NCBI RefSeq assembly: GCF_013409865.1
Contig: NZ_JACCBM010000001.1
Span: forward strand, 1,302,001 to 1,366,000
DNA length: 64,000 nt
From: Herbiconiux flava
GTDB lineage: Bacteria > Actinomycetota > Actinomycetes > Actinomycetales > Microbacteriaceae
Reading direction: 5' to 3'
Shown piece after piece: positions 16,531 through 24,947 of the stretch. Each line of letters starts with the position of its first letter. Position 1 is the stretch's first letter. The notes below the pieces were generated by a model. The model was given only the letters and a program-made list of their open reading frames with translations. It had not been told where the DNA came from and searched no databases. A program made the translations under genes and the position numbers.

Positions 16531-17124
16531 TCACGGGGTGACGGCGGGGGCGGTCTGCGACAGCGTGAGGGTGAGGTTGCTGAGGTTGACCGCGCCGAGC
16601 TTGGCCGCGTTCTCGGCGCCGGCGGTGTTCACGTTCGGGAACTTCAGCGCCACCGAGGCCGTGACGTTCTGGCTGACGCCCGCGGTGCCGGCGGTCACGG
16701 TGTACGTCGGGCCGGTGCCCGAGATGCCGGTGCCGGTCGCCGTCAGCGTGTTCGTGGCGCCCGCGTTCAGGTAGGCGGCCAGGGCGATGTCGGCGGTGTT
16801 GCCCGTGACGGCCGGGGCGATCGAGCCGGGCTGGATGCCGAGGGTCGCCACGAGGTTGTTGCCGACCGCGGTCACACTGAGGGTGTCGGTGTAGGTGAGG
16901 GTGTCGCCGGGCACGATGCGGTAGGTGGCGATGTTGACGACCGTGCCGTTCTGGTCGGTCCAGACACCGGGGCCGTCGGCGTTGGAGACCGAGAGGTTGC
17001 CGGCGGTGATCGTGCCGCCCGCGACCTGCGCGGTGGAGTTCCAGAAGGCGAAGGTCCCGGCCCCTCCGAGAAGGAGCACGACTCCGGCTGCTGCGGCGAT
17101 TGCGCCCTTGGTGAGCTTGTTCAT
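16531..17124 (-). CDS. SipW-dependent secreted protein (TasA/camelysin-like)
   Basis: 197 residues. The alternate-type signal peptide MNKLTKGAIAAAAGVVLLLG is followed by GTFAFWNSTA, the hallmark at the cleavage region of actinobacterial SipW substrates, and then a Gly/Thr/Asn-rich beta domain with no cysteine. By analogy with TasA and camelysin it may polymerise into surface fibres or act in biofilm matrix; that is inferred from family resemblance. The start ATG has AAAGGA about 10 nt upstream. It is the first gene of the operon 17124-14117, so the promoter should lie between 17125 and 17329. Confidence 0.78.
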   Translation of the reverse strand: MNKLTKGAIAAAAGVVLLLGGAGTFAFWNSTAQVAGGTITAGNLSVSNADGPGVWTDQNGTVVNIATYRIVPGDTLTYTDTLSVTAVGNNLVATLGIQPGSIAPAVTGNTADIALAAYLNAGATNTLTATGTGISGTGPTYTVTAGTAGVSQNVTASVALKFPNVNTAGAENAAKLGAVNLSNLTLTLSQTAPAVTP

Positions 17125-17329
17125 GAGGGGGAGATCCTTTCGCGCCGGTCCGTGCGGGCGCCTGGGGCGACAGGTGTCGCGTGGGTTGTGGCTCGAGTGT
17201 GACCAGCGGGGGCCGGCGTGGCCAAGGGCCTGGCGAGCGGATGTCGCACGGGTCATCGAAACTGTCGCCCACTGCACGGTGCCTCCGAATCGCTGGCCGC
17301 AGCGCGCAACCCGGCGTAGGCCTGATGGC

Positions 17330-18523
17330 ATGAGAGCACTCACCTGGCAGGGAACGATGAAGGTCACCGTCGAAGACGTGGCCGACCCCCTTCTGATCGA
17401 CGACACCGACGTGATCATCCGCGTCACCTCCACCGCGATCTGCGGCTCCGATCTGCACCTCTACGACGTGCTCGGGCCGTTCCTCGACAAGGGCGACATC
17501 CTCGGCCACGAGCCGATGGGCGTCGTCGAGCAGGTCGGCTCGGCGGTCACCCGGCTCGCGGTCGGCGACCGGGTGGTCATCCCGTTCGTGGTCGCCTGCG
17601 GCCACTGCTTCATGTGTCGGCAGGGCCTCACCACCCAGTGCGAGACCACCCAGAACAGGGCCACCGACACGGGCGCCTCGCTCTACGGCTACACCGAGCT
17701 GTACGGTTCGGTTCCCGGCGGCCAGGCCGAGCTGCTGCGCGTGCCGTTCGCCGACTTCAACGCGCAGAAGGTCGGCACGGAGCTGCCCGACGAGCGCTAC
17801 CTGTTCCTGTCCGACATCCTGCCGACCGCCTGGCAGGGCGTCGAGTACGCCGAGCTGCCCGAGGGCGGCACGCTGGGCGTCATCGGCCTCGGCCCGGTCG
17901 GCCAGTTCGTCGCCCGCATCGCGCGGCACCGCGGCCACCGCGTGATCGCCGTCGAGCCCGTCGCCGAGCGCCGCGCCATGGCCGAGCGGCACGGCATCGA
18001 GACGCTCGACCTCACCGACGACGTGGTCGACCGGCTGCGCGAGCTGACAGACGGCCGCGGCCCCGACTCGATCGTCGACGCGGTGGGCATGGAGGCGCAC
18101 GGCAACCCCGCGGCCTCGTTCGCGCAGTACGCGGTGGGCCTGCTCCCGGACGCGGTGGCCAAGAAGGCCATGCAGACCTTCGGCAGCGACCGGCTGGCCG
18201 CACTGCTGCTGGCCCTGGACGCGGTGCGGCGCGGTGGCACCGTCTCACTCTCGGGCGTCTACGCCGGAGCCGGCGACCCGCTGCCGTTCATGACCATGTT
18301 CGACAAGGGCATCACGCTGCGGATGGGCCAGTGCAACGTGCACCGGTGGCGCGACGACATCCTGCCCCTGGTCGAGGACCCGGCCGACCCGCTGGGCATC
18401 GACGACCTCGTGACGCACACGGTGTCGCTCGAGGAGGCGCCCGAGATGTACGAGCTGTTCAAGAACAAGCAGGACGGCTGCATCAAGGTCGTGCTGAAGC
18501 CGGGGCTGAAGGTCGCGGTCTAG
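17330..18523 (+). CDS. Zinc-dependent alcohol dehydrogenase, formaldehyde-dehydrogenase-like
   Basis: 397-residue medium-chain dehydrogenase. Catalytic zinc ligands Cys38 (ICGSDLH) and His60-Glu61 (GHEP) are intact, as are the four structural-zinc cysteines at 90, 93, 96 and 104. The NAD-binding VIGLGPVGQF follows near residue 185. Length and the insert HRWRDDILPL match the glutathione-independent formaldehyde dehydrogenase-like group. The ATG at 17330 is used; the upstream open frame is antisense to the secreted-protein gene. A diverged paralog lies at 34329. It ends in a 4-bp overlap with the convergent membrane-protein gene. Confidence 0.88.
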   Translation: MRALTWQGTMKVTVEDVADPLLIDDTDVIIRVTSTAICGSDLHLYDVLGPFLDKGDILGHEPMGVVEQVGSAVTRLAVGDRVVIPFVVACGHCFMCRQGLTTQCETTQNRATDTGASLYGYTELYGSVPGGQAELLRVPFADFNAQKVGTELPDERYLFLSDILPTAWQGVEYAELPEGGTLGVIGLGPVGQFVARIARHRGHRVIAVEPVAERRAMAERHGIETLDLTDDVVDRLRELTDGRGPDSIVDAVGMEAHGNPAASFAQYAVGLLPDAVAKKAMQTFGSDRLAALLLALDAVRRGGTVSLSGVYAGAGDPLPFMTMFDKGITLRMGQCNVHRWRDDILPLVEDPADPLGIDDLVTHTVSLEEAPEMYELFKNKQDGCIKVVLKPGLKVAV

Positions 18524-18948
18524 AAGCTGGACGAGAAGCTGTAGAGGAACTGCACGAGCAGCCCGTAGCTGAACGATCCGATCACCGAGACGAGCGCGGC
18601 GGCGCCGAGCGCGATGCCCGCCGCCGCGAACGTCTTGGAGAGCCCGGGCCGGGTGATCGCGACGATGCCCAGCACGATCGCCGCGATCGCCAGCAGCCCC
18701 GACAGCACGCCGTTCACCGCCGAGACCGCGCCGAGGGCCTGTGCGTCGGCCGTCGTGATCACCGCGGCCTGGATGACGAGGAACAGCAGCCCGAGCAGCG
18801 AGATCGCGGCGCCGACCAGCAGGGACGCGAGCCCGAGCGGGTTGCGGCCGGGCTTCGCGGGGCGATAGTCGTGCGGCTGCGGCTGCGGCTGCGGCTGCGG
18901 CTCGCCCTGCGGCTGCCGGTACTCGGGCTGCCGGTACTCGTCGCTCAC
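18520..18948 (-). CDS. Small membrane protein with Pro/Gln-rich N terminus
   Basis: 142 residues: a soluble N terminus with YRQPEYRQP and a PQ repeat (about residues 1-30), then three hydrophobic helices, similar in layout to DUF4190-type membrane proteins. Function unknown. The GTG start overlaps the stop of the EamA/DUF2945 gene by GTGA, so the two are translationally coupled. The PQ run is encoded by a hexanucleotide repeat. Confidence 0.65.
   Translation of the reverse strand: MSDEYRQPEYRQPQGEPQPQPQPQPHDYRPAKPGRNPLGLASLLVGAAISLLGLLFLVIQAAVITTADAQALGAVSAVNGVLSGLLAIAAIVLGIVAITRPGLSKTFAAAGIALGAAALVSVIGSFSYGLLVQFLYSFSSSF
18873..18902. repeat. Five perfect GCGGCT hexanucleotide repeats
   Basis: Five contiguous copies of GCGGCT on the plus strand, encoding alternating Pro-Gln on the minus strand in the small membrane protein. 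A second, 15-bp duplication (CTGCCGGTACTCGGG-like) encoding YRQPE lies just upstream in the same gene. Confidence 0.9.
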
Positions 18949-20099
18949 GAGCTGGTCTTCTTCAGCGCCTCGGGCTTGTGCACGGCCTCGCGGCCGCTCT
19001 TGTCGCTCTTCACGAGGTACTGCGGGTCGTCATCGGATGCCCGGACCGTCCGTCCCGCCGCCTCGGTGTCCGACGTGATCGACTTCTCGACCTCGCCGCT
19101 CGTGGTGGTGCCGTGGGTGGACCACTCGACGTGGTCGCCTTTCGAGAGTTTCTTCGCCATGGGCTGGACGGTACTCCCGTCGGGCCCCTCGCGCTCGAGC
19201 TTCACGAACACGACGCCCGCCACGATCAGTGCGCCGCCCATCAGCTGCAGCCAGGTCGGCACCTCGCCGAGCAGCAGCCAGGCGAAGAGCACCGCGAACA
19301 GCACCTCGACGAGCCCCACGAACGAGGCGACGCGGGAGCCGAGCCGGATGGCCCCGATGATGCCGGTGAGGTACGCGAACGCGGTGGCGACGAGAACGAC
19401 CACGGCCATCGGCAGCATCCACGACACCTCGCCGACGAGCGGCATGTCGACCGGGGCGAACGAGAACGTGAACGGCACGAGGCCCACGGCACCGACACCG
19501 CCGAGTGCGACGCCGCCGAGCACGAGCCCGGCGCTGACGAGCGTGACCGGGGGGAGATCGCCCGTCGGCAGGGCGGCGATCAGGTAGTAGCCGGCGAGGC
19601 AGAGCGCGGCGCACAGCGCGAACACGACGCCGAGCACGTCGAGTCCGCCGGCGCCCGAGGGGTTGATCACCAGGGCGAGGCCGGCGATGCTGAGCACCGC
19701 GCCGACGATCGTCAGCAGCGCCGGCGGGATGCGCGTGCGCCCCCAGGCGAGCAGCACCAGCAGGATGGGCGCGGTGTATTCGATCAGCAGCGCGATGCCC
19801 ACCGGCATGCGCGAGATGGCGGCGAAGTAGAACACCTGGGCGCCGATCACCGCGACGAGGCCGTAGGCCAGGACGAGGCGCCACGCCGCGAGGAGGAGAC
19901 CCCAGCGGCCGCGCAGGGCGACGAGGGCGGCGGGCAGCAGCACGAGGCCTCCGGCGAAGGCGCGCACGGCCACCGCGGCGGCGGGGGACCAGCCCGCGTC
20001 GAGCAGCGGTTTGACGAAGGGGCCGCTCGTGCCGAAGGCGGCGGCCGCCGCGAGGGCGATGATCAGCCCCGAGGCGCGGTGTGTCGCGGGAGCGGGCAT
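18945..20099 (-). CDS. EamA/DMT-family transporter fused to DUF2945 (tudor) domain
   Basis: 384 residues. Residues 1-300 form a ten-helix EamA-type exporter (two repeats of five helices, the second ending AWLLLGEVPTWLQLMGGALI). Residues 314-384 begin MAKKLSKGDHVEWSTHG and continue to AVHKPEALKK, the entire sequence of a normally separate DUF2945 (hypervirulence-associated tudor) protein, in the same frame with no stop between. The ATG at 20099 is preferred to the one at 20108 because GAGAGG lies 9 nt upstream. It diverges from the CGNR regulator. The fusion may be real, or a free-standing DUF2945 gene could start internally at 19160. Confidence 0.82.
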   Translation of the reverse strand: MPAPATHRASGLIIALAAAAAFGTSGPFVKPLLDAGWSPAAAVAVRAFAGGLVLLPAALVALRGRWGLLLAAWRLVLAYGLVAVIGAQVFYFAAISRMPVGIALLIEYTAPILLVLLAWGRTRIPPALLTIVGAVLSIAGLALVINPSGAGGLDVLGVVFALCAALCLAGYYLIAALPTGDLPPVTLVSAGLVLGGVALGGVGAVGLVPFTFSFAPVDMPLVGEVSWMLPMAVVVLVATAFAYLTGIIGAIRLGSRVASFVGLVEVLFAVLFAWLLLGEVPTWLQLMGGALIVAGVVFVKLEREGPDGSTVQPMAKKLSKGDHVEWSTHGTTTSGEVEKSITSDTEAAGRTVRASDDDPQYLVKSDKSGREAVHKPEALKKTSS

Positions 20100-20145
20100 G
20101 TCGCGCATCCTCTCGTCGAGAACTCGATCGTCGGGGGTTCGGCCG

Positions 20146-20199
20146 TGTCAGGAGTGTCAGGGCTTACGCTAGTGACAGTAACCCCCGAGCTGTCAGGAG
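20146..20199. promoter_or_regulatory. Repeated TGTCAG motifs before the CGNR regulator
   Basis: TGTCAGGAG occurs at 20146 and 20191, TGTCAG at 20155, and the inverse GTGACA at 20172, all in the 105-bp region between divergent EamA and CGNR genes. The last copy contains the Shine-Dalgarno AGGAG of the regulator gene. Clustering suggests an operator for the CGNR protein; not proven. Confidence 0.5.
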
Positions 20200-20204
20200 T
20201 CAAC

Positions 20205-20762
20205 ATGGTCTTTGCCTATGACACCGAAGCGACCCTCGCGTTCGCCTCGGCGCTGATCGACTCGACCGGGGGCATCTCGAACGGCAACCCCGAGGGCCTC
20301 GCCGACGTCGGCGACCTCGAGCGGATGCTCGACGAGCACGGCTACTCCGGACGGCGCGACCTCGATGCCGCCGAGCTCGACGAGGTGCGGGCGCTGAGGC
20401 CGGAGTTCCGGCGGTTCTGGGAGGTCTCGCGCGACGAGGCGGTGGGGCTGGTCAACGGCATCCTTCGTGACGCGAAGGCGCTGCCGCAGCTCGTGCGGCA
20501 CGACGACTGGGACTGGCACCTGCACGCCACCGAGGCCGACGCGCCCCTGGCGACACGGATGCGCGTGGAGTTCGCCATGGCGTTCATCGACGTCATCCGC
20601 TCCGACGAGTTCGACCGGCTGCGGGTGTGCGAGGCGAGCGACTGCTCGGCGGTGCTGGTCGACCTGTCGCGCAACCGCTCGAAGCGGTACTGCGACATCG
20701 GGAACTGCGGGAACCGGATGAACGTGATCGCGTATCGGGCGCGGCAGGCTGCGGAGGGGTAG
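20205..20762 (+). CDS. CGNR zinc-finger transcriptional regulator (ABATE domain)
   Basis: 185 residues. The N-terminal part is the ABATE-type helical ligand domain; the C terminus is a CGNR zinc finger with Cys142, Cys147, Cys163 and Cys168, with CGNR at 168-171 and the conserved RYCD before it. These proteins are thought to be actinobacterial DNA-binding regulators. AGGAG lies 5 nt before the ATG. Divergent position suggests control of the EamA exporter gene. Confidence 0.88.
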   Translation: MVFAYDTEATLAFASALIDSTGGISNGNPEGLADVGDLERMLDEHGYSGRRDLDAAELDEVRALRPEFRRFWEVSRDEAVGLVNGILRDAKALPQLVRHDDWDWHLHATEADAPLATRMRVEFAMAFIDVIRSDEFDRLRVCEASDCSAVLVDLSRNRSKRYCDIGNCGNRMNVIAYRARQAAEG

Positions 20763-20777
20763 TCCGGTCCGCCGCGA

Positions 20778-20798
20778 GCCGGGCCGACTCGGCCCGGC
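20778..20798. terminator. Bidirectional hairpin between convergent genes
   Basis: Perfect 10-bp inverted repeat GCCGGGCCGA / TCGGCCCGGC with a single central base, 15 bp after the CGNR stop and 12 bp before the lipid-kinase stop. It is placed to end transcripts from both sides. Confidence 0.7.
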
Positions 20799-20810
20799 GG
20801 GGCTATTGGG

Positions 20811-21857
20811 CTACTCGCTCGGCTGGGCGGGCTGGGCGGGCTGGGCCGGCTTGCCCGCCTCGCCGCTGTCCACGGTGTCGGCGGTCGGGCTGTCGAGCGT
20901 CACCGAGGTGCGGGGCGACAGACCGGGCGCCTGGGCGACGGGCACCGGGAGGCGCACGATGAGCGAGCCGGGGTCGACCCCGAAGCGGCCGCGGGTGGTC
21001 TCGCCGACGGGATCGCCGTCGAGCTCGGCCAGCACGGGTGCGTCGAGCTCGAACTCGAACTCGCGCCCCGGCCACTGCTTGAGCGAGGCCAAGCCGTTGC
21101 GGTTGCGGGTGGCGACGTCGATGGCCACTCCCACCCATCCGGCGACGATGTTCGGCTGCAGCATCACGAGCTCGAGGTCGCCGTCGTCGAGCACGGCGCC
21201 CGTCGCGATCTCGATGTTCGCCACGACCGAGCTGCAGTTGCAGGCGAGCACCATCAGGCACTTCGCGGGATCCTCGGTCTGGCCGTCGATCGTCAGCGTC
21301 GCCTCGAAGCCGCCCTTGAGGAGGGCGGGGGCGCCGGCGGCGACGTAGGCGCCCCAGCCGACCTTCTTCTTCAGCTCGTCGTCGGTCTTGTCCATGATCT
21401 CGGCGTCGAGGCCGACGCCGCCCATCACGACGAAGACGCGCTCCTCACCGTCGTCGAAGGTGGCGAGGCCGACGTCGATGGCGCGGTCCTGGCCGAGCAG
21501 GGCGATCTCGACGGCGTCCTCGAGCGACGTCAGCGGGATGCCGAGGTTCCGCGCGAGCAGGTTGCCCGTGCCGCTCGGCAGCAGGCCGTAGGGCACGGAG
21601 GTTCCGCGCAGCACCGCGGCCACCGCTCGCACGGTTCCGTCGCCGCCCATCGCGCACACCACGTCGGGCTCGGCCTCGAGCGCCGATTCCGCGGCGGCCG
21701 TGCCGGAGTCGTCGACGCTGGTCTCGAACCAGAGCGGCTCGTTCCAGCCCGCGCGCTGCGCGCCGGCGGCCGCGACCGCCTTCACGGCCTCGACGTCGTC
21801 GAACTTGCTCGGATTGATGACGACGGCGACAGTGCGCCGCCCGCTCTCTGCGCTCAT
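20811..21857 (-). CDS. Diacylglycerol kinase-family lipid kinase
   Basis: 348 residues. The catalytic-domain motif GGDGT is at 71-75 and the second motif PSGTGN at 94-99, as in DgkB/YegS-type lipid kinases; the C-terminal beta-sandwich domain carries MGGVGLDAEIM. It should phosphorylate diacylglycerol or another lipid at the membrane surface. The last 20 residues are a PAQ repeat encoded by a 9-bp GC-rich tandem repeat, with no known function. It is co-directional with the DUF1697 and TetR genes upstream. Confidence 0.88.
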   Translation of the reverse strand: MSAESGRRTVAVVINPSKFDDVEAVKAVAAAGAQRAGWNEPLWFETSVDDSGTAAAESALEAEPDVVCAMGGDGTVRAVAAVLRGTSVPYGLLPSGTGNLLARNLGIPLTSLEDAVEIALLGQDRAIDVGLATFDDGEERVFVVMGGVGLDAEIMDKTDDELKKKVGWGAYVAAGAPALLKGGFEATLTIDGQTEDPAKCLMVLACNCSSVVANIEIATGAVLDDGDLELVMLQPNIVAGWVGVAIDVATRNRNGLASLKQWPGREFEFELDAPVLAELDGDPVGETTRGRFGVDPGSLIVRLPVPVAQAPGLSPRTSVTLDSPTADTVDSGEAGKPAQPAQPAQPSE

Positions 21858-21941
21858 CCCTGAACTCTAGGCCGTCGCCCCTCCCGCGCCACCCGCCCTG
21901 TCCGCCGACCGCCGCGCCCCGGGCCTGCGACGCCTCCCGGT

Positions 21942-22469
21942 TCAGAGGAGCTTGCGGAGGGTGCGGAGGTTTCGGGTGGTGGTCGTGGCGCGGTACTGCG
22001 CGCGGGCGAGGTGCTTGGCGAGCGGGGTGTCGGTGCTCGAGCCGCGGGGGCATCGCCAGTAGAGGACACCGTCGCCCGGCTCCGCCCGCTCGACACCGTC
22101 GGGCGCGAGGGTGGCCGCGAAGGCGGTGACGTCGGCGTGCACGTCGGGGGCGGAGGCGAAGACGACGTAGGGATGGGTGGCGTCGTCCTCGGGGAAGGGG
22201 TAGGCCGCGACGGCCGCCGCCAGGCGGTCGTGGGGGAGGAGGACGATCCACGCGTCGTAGCCGAAGCGGGTGCCGAGGGCCGCCTCGATGGTCGGTTTCA
22301 GGGTGAGGGCGTCGCGCGCATCCGTCGTCTCGAACACGACGTTGCCGGAGGCGAGCACCGTTCGCACGTCGGTGAAGCCGAGCGTGCGGAAGAGCTCGGC
22401 GAGCTCGGCGCTCTTCACCGTGATGCCGTTGACGTTCACCCCGCGCAGCAGCGCCACGAACCGAGTCAT
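21942..22469 (-). CDS. DUF1697 family protein
   Basis: 175 residues with the family opening FVALLRGVNVNGITVK, then LASGNVVFE and the C-terminal TTTTRNLRTLRKLL; full length for the family. Function is unknown in the family as a whole. It starts 9 bp downstream of the tetR stop on the same strand, suggesting cotranscription. Confidence 0.85.
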   Translation of the reverse strand: MTRFVALLRGVNVNGITVKSAELAELFRTLGFTDVRTVLASGNVVFETTDARDALTLKPTIEAALGTRFGYDAWIVLLPHDRLAAAVAAYPFPEDDATHPYVVFASAPDVHADVTAFAATLAPDGVERAEPGDGVLYWRCPRGSSTDTPLAKHLARAQYRATTTTRNLRTLRKLL

Positions 22470-22478
22470 GCCCCGACG

Positions 22479-23072
22479 CTAGCGCAGCACCAGTGCGACC
22501 TGCTCGCGGATGTCGGCAGAGAGTGCGGCATCGCTCGCGGCGACGTTGAGCGGCGACGACAGCGTCACGAACATCGCCGCCGAGATCGTGCGGGCGAGCA
22601 CCGCCGCGTCGTGGGCCGAACAGCCGGCGTCGCGTTCGAGGATCTCGACGAACGCCTCGTCGACCCGCGCGATCAGCTCGAGCCCGACCCGGTGGTGCGG
22701 CTCCTCGGGATCGCCGAAGACGAGCTCGCGCAAATAGGTGCGGCCGTTCTCCACCTGCCGCCGGTTGCAGGCGACGACCGGTTCGATCAGCGCCATGATC
22801 GCGTCGAGCGGTGAGCCGGCGCGGGGGGCGGCGGACAGCCCGGCCTCGATCGCCTCGGCGTAGTGCACGTTCTGCACGAGCAGCAGCAGCTCGGCCTTGG
22901 TCTTGGCGTAGAGGAAGAGCGTGCCCGTGCCGATGTCGGCCGCGTCGGCGATCTGCTGCGTCGTGACCTCGTCGATGCCGTGGCGGTCGAACAGCTCGGT
23001 GGCGGCAGCGGTGATGCGCTCGAGCTTCTGCTGCTTGTTGCGCTCGCGGCGGCCGGGAGGGGTGGCGGTCAT
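22479..23072 (-). CDS. TetR-family transcriptional regulator
   Basis: 197 residues. HTH read as ITAAATELFDRHGIDEVTTQQIADAADIGTGTLFLYAKTK, with the usual TLFLY recognition-helix end, followed by a helical sensor domain. It diverges from a quinone oxidoreductase gene across 94 bp containing two overlapping palindromes, so it most likely represses that gene and the SDR after it. DUF1697 follows on the same transcript. Confidence 0.9.
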   Translation of the reverse strand: MTATPPGRRERNKQQKLERITAAATELFDRHGIDEVTTQQIADAADIGTGTLFLYAKTKAELLLLVQNVHYAEAIEAGLSAAPRAGSPLDAIMALIEPVVACNRRQVENGRTYLRELVFGDPEEPHHRVGLELIARVDEAFVEILERDAGCSAHDAAVLARTISAAMFVTLSSPLNVAASDAALSADIREQVALVLR

Positions 23073-23116
23073 CAGGTGGCGAGTCTACCGCACGCCCACT
23101 GTTGCTCATTTGCGAT

Positions 23117-23141
23117 CGTACTCGAATATGAGTACGCTCAT
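23117..23141. promoter_or_regulatory. Overlapping palindromes, candidate TetR operator
   Basis: CGTACTC (23117-23123) and GAGTACG (23130-23136) form a 7-bp inverted repeat with a 6-bp spacer; ATGAG (23128-23132) and CTCAT (23137-23141) form a second one overlapping it. The region is A+T rich and lies between tetR (start 23072) and the oxidoreductase (start 23167). Confidence 0.65.
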
Positions 23142-23166
23142 AAAAACGACGAGACGAGAGAAGACG

Positions 23167-24165
23167 ATGAAGGCGTTCAGCATCGACCGGTACCAGGGCG
23201 AGATAAAAGCGACGGATGCACGCGAGCCCGTCCTGGGCGCCCGTGACGTCCTGGTGCGAGTGCGCGCCGCGGGCACCAACCAGCTCGACGTGAAGCTGGC
23301 GGGGGGCGAGTTCAAGGCCCTGCTGAAGTACGAGCTGCCGCTCGTCCTCGGTCACGACCTCGCCGGAACCGTCGAGGCGGTCGGCGCCGCGGTGACCCGC
23401 TTCGCCGTCGGCGACGACGTCTTCGCCCGCCCGGCCGACTTCCGCATCGGCACCTTCGCCGAGCGCATCGCCGTCGACGAGGCCGACATCGCACGGAAGC
23501 CCGCGACGCTGAGCATGGTCGAGGCCGCGGCGCTGCCGCTCGTCGCGCTCACGGCGTGGCAGGCCCTGGTCGAGAAGGCGGGGGTGAAGCCGGGCCAGAA
23601 GGTGCTGATCCACGGCGGCGCCGGCGGCTTCGGATCGATCGCCGTGCAGCTCGCGAAGCACCTCGGGGCGCACGTCGCCACGACGGCCAGCGGCTCGAAC
23701 GCCGAGTGGCTGCGCGAGCTCGGCGCCGACGAGGTGATCGACTACCGCTCCCAGCGCTTCGACGAACTGCTCAGCGGCTACGACGTGGTGGTCGACAGCC
23801 TGGGTGGCGAGAACCTCGAGCGCTCGCTGCGCATCCTGAAGCCCGGCGGCATCGCCATCGGCCTCGCGGGCCCACCCGACCCCGACTTCGCTCGGCAGCT
23901 CGGCCTGAATCCGGCCGTGCGCCTGGCCGTCGGCGGTCTGAGCGCGAAGATCCGCCGGCAGGCGCGGCGGCTCGGGGTGCGCTACTCCTTCCTCTGGATG
24001 CGAGCGGATGGCGAGCAGCTCGCCGCGATCGCGGCGCTCGTCGACGCGGGTGCGCTGCATCCGGTGGTCGGCCGGGTCTTCCCGTTCGCCGAGACCCCGG
24101 CGGCGCTCGCCGCCCTCGGGCGCGGCGGCTTCCGCGGCAAGGTCGTCGTCGACCTCGCCGGGTGA
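23167..24165 (+). CDS. NADP-dependent quinone oxidoreductase (MDR, zinc-free)
   Basis: 332-residue medium-chain reductase of the quinone oxidoreductase class. It has the GHDLAGTVEAVG strand, no structural-zinc cysteines, and the cofactor motif VLIHGGAGGFGSIAVQLAK (about 149-167). It probably reduces quinones or reactive enones with NADPH. The ATG at 23167 follows a purine-rich GAGAGAAG. Regulated by the divergent TetR, by position. An SDR gene follows 52 bp later on the same strand. Confidence 0.87.
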   Translation: MKAFSIDRYQGEIKATDAREPVLGARDVLVRVRAAGTNQLDVKLAGGEFKALLKYELPLVLGHDLAGTVEAVGAAVTRFAVGDDVFARPADFRIGTFAERIAVDEADIARKPATLSMVEAAALPLVALTAWQALVEKAGVKPGQKVLIHGGAGGFGSIAVQLAKHLGAHVATTASGSNAEWLRELGADEVIDYRSQRFDELLSGYDVVVDSLGGENLERSLRILKPGGIAIGLAGPPDPDFARQLGLNPAVRLAVGGLSAKIRRQARRLGVRYSFLWMRADGEQLAAIAALVDAGALHPVVGRVFPFAETPAALAALGRGGFRGKVVVDLAG

Positions 24166-24217
24166 CGACGCTCGCACCCCACCTCACCCCACCACCCACC
24201 ACACCCGAGGAGACCCC

Positions 24218-24922
24218 ATGCCCACCCTCACCGGAGCCGTCGTGCTCGTCACCGGAGCCAACGGCGGAATCGGCTCGGCCTTCGTCGCCGAGGCCCTCGC
24301 CCGCGGAGCCGTCAAGGTCTACGCGACCGCCCGCACCCCGCGCCGCTGGGAGGACGACCGCGTCGTCCCGCTCGCTCTCGACATCACCGACCCCGCCTCG
24401 ATCGCGGCCGCGGTCGAGAACGCCCCCGACGTGTCGGTGCTGATCAACAACGCCGGCATGCTGCCGCCGACGGCGAACTTCCTCGAGCTCTCGGCCGACG
24501 ACCTGCGGGCGACGATGGAGACGAACTTCATCGCGCCGGTGCTCGTGGCGACGGCCTTCGCGCCGGTGCTGACCGCGCATCCGGAGTCGGTGCTCGTCGA
24601 CATGCACTCGGTCGCCAGCTGGTACGCGTTCGGCGGCGTCTACAGCGCCTCGAAGGCGGCCCTCTGGTCGGCCACGAACTCGCTGCGACTCGAGCTCGCC
24701 CGGATGGGCACGCACGTGGTCGGGGTGCACGTCGGCTACGTCGACACGGCCATGGCCGCGCACGCCGACGGCCCGAAGCTGGCGCCGGCCGACCTGGCGG
24801 GCCAGGTCTTCGACGCCGTCGAGTCCGGCTCCTACGAGGTCATCGCCGACGAGCTCACCGCCTCGGTCAAGAGCGCCCTCAGCGCCCCCGTCGAGGCCCT
24901 CTACCCCGAACTGAAGGGCTGA
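24218..24922 (+). CDS. Short-chain dehydrogenase/reductase (SDR)
   Basis: 234-residue SDR: TGANGGIG near residue 13, NNAG near 82, and VYSASK with the catalytic Tyr/Lys. The Shine-Dalgarno GAGGAGA is 5 nt before the ATG. It appears to form a two-gene TetR-controlled unit with the quinone oxidoreductase, consistent with detoxification of a carbonyl or quinone compound. A strong hairpin ends the unit. Confidence 0.87.
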   Translation: MPTLTGAVVLVTGANGGIGSAFVAEALARGAVKVYATARTPRRWEDDRVVPLALDITDPASIAAAVENAPDVSVLINNAGMLPPTANFLELSADDLRATMETNFIAPVLVATAFAPVLTAHPESVLVDMHSVASWYAFGGVYSASKAALWSATNSLRLELARMGTHVVGVHVGYVDTAMAAHADGPKLAPADLAGQVFDAVESGSYEVIADELTASVKSALSAPVEALYPELKG

Positions 24923-24947
24923 GAGCTGAGAACCAAGCGCTGAAAGG

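Noticed and set aside
15920..18100. 726-codon minus-strand open frame
   Set aside because: Only its last 175 codons encode a protein; the rest is antisense to the zinc dehydrogenase and out of frame with the first SipW substrate.
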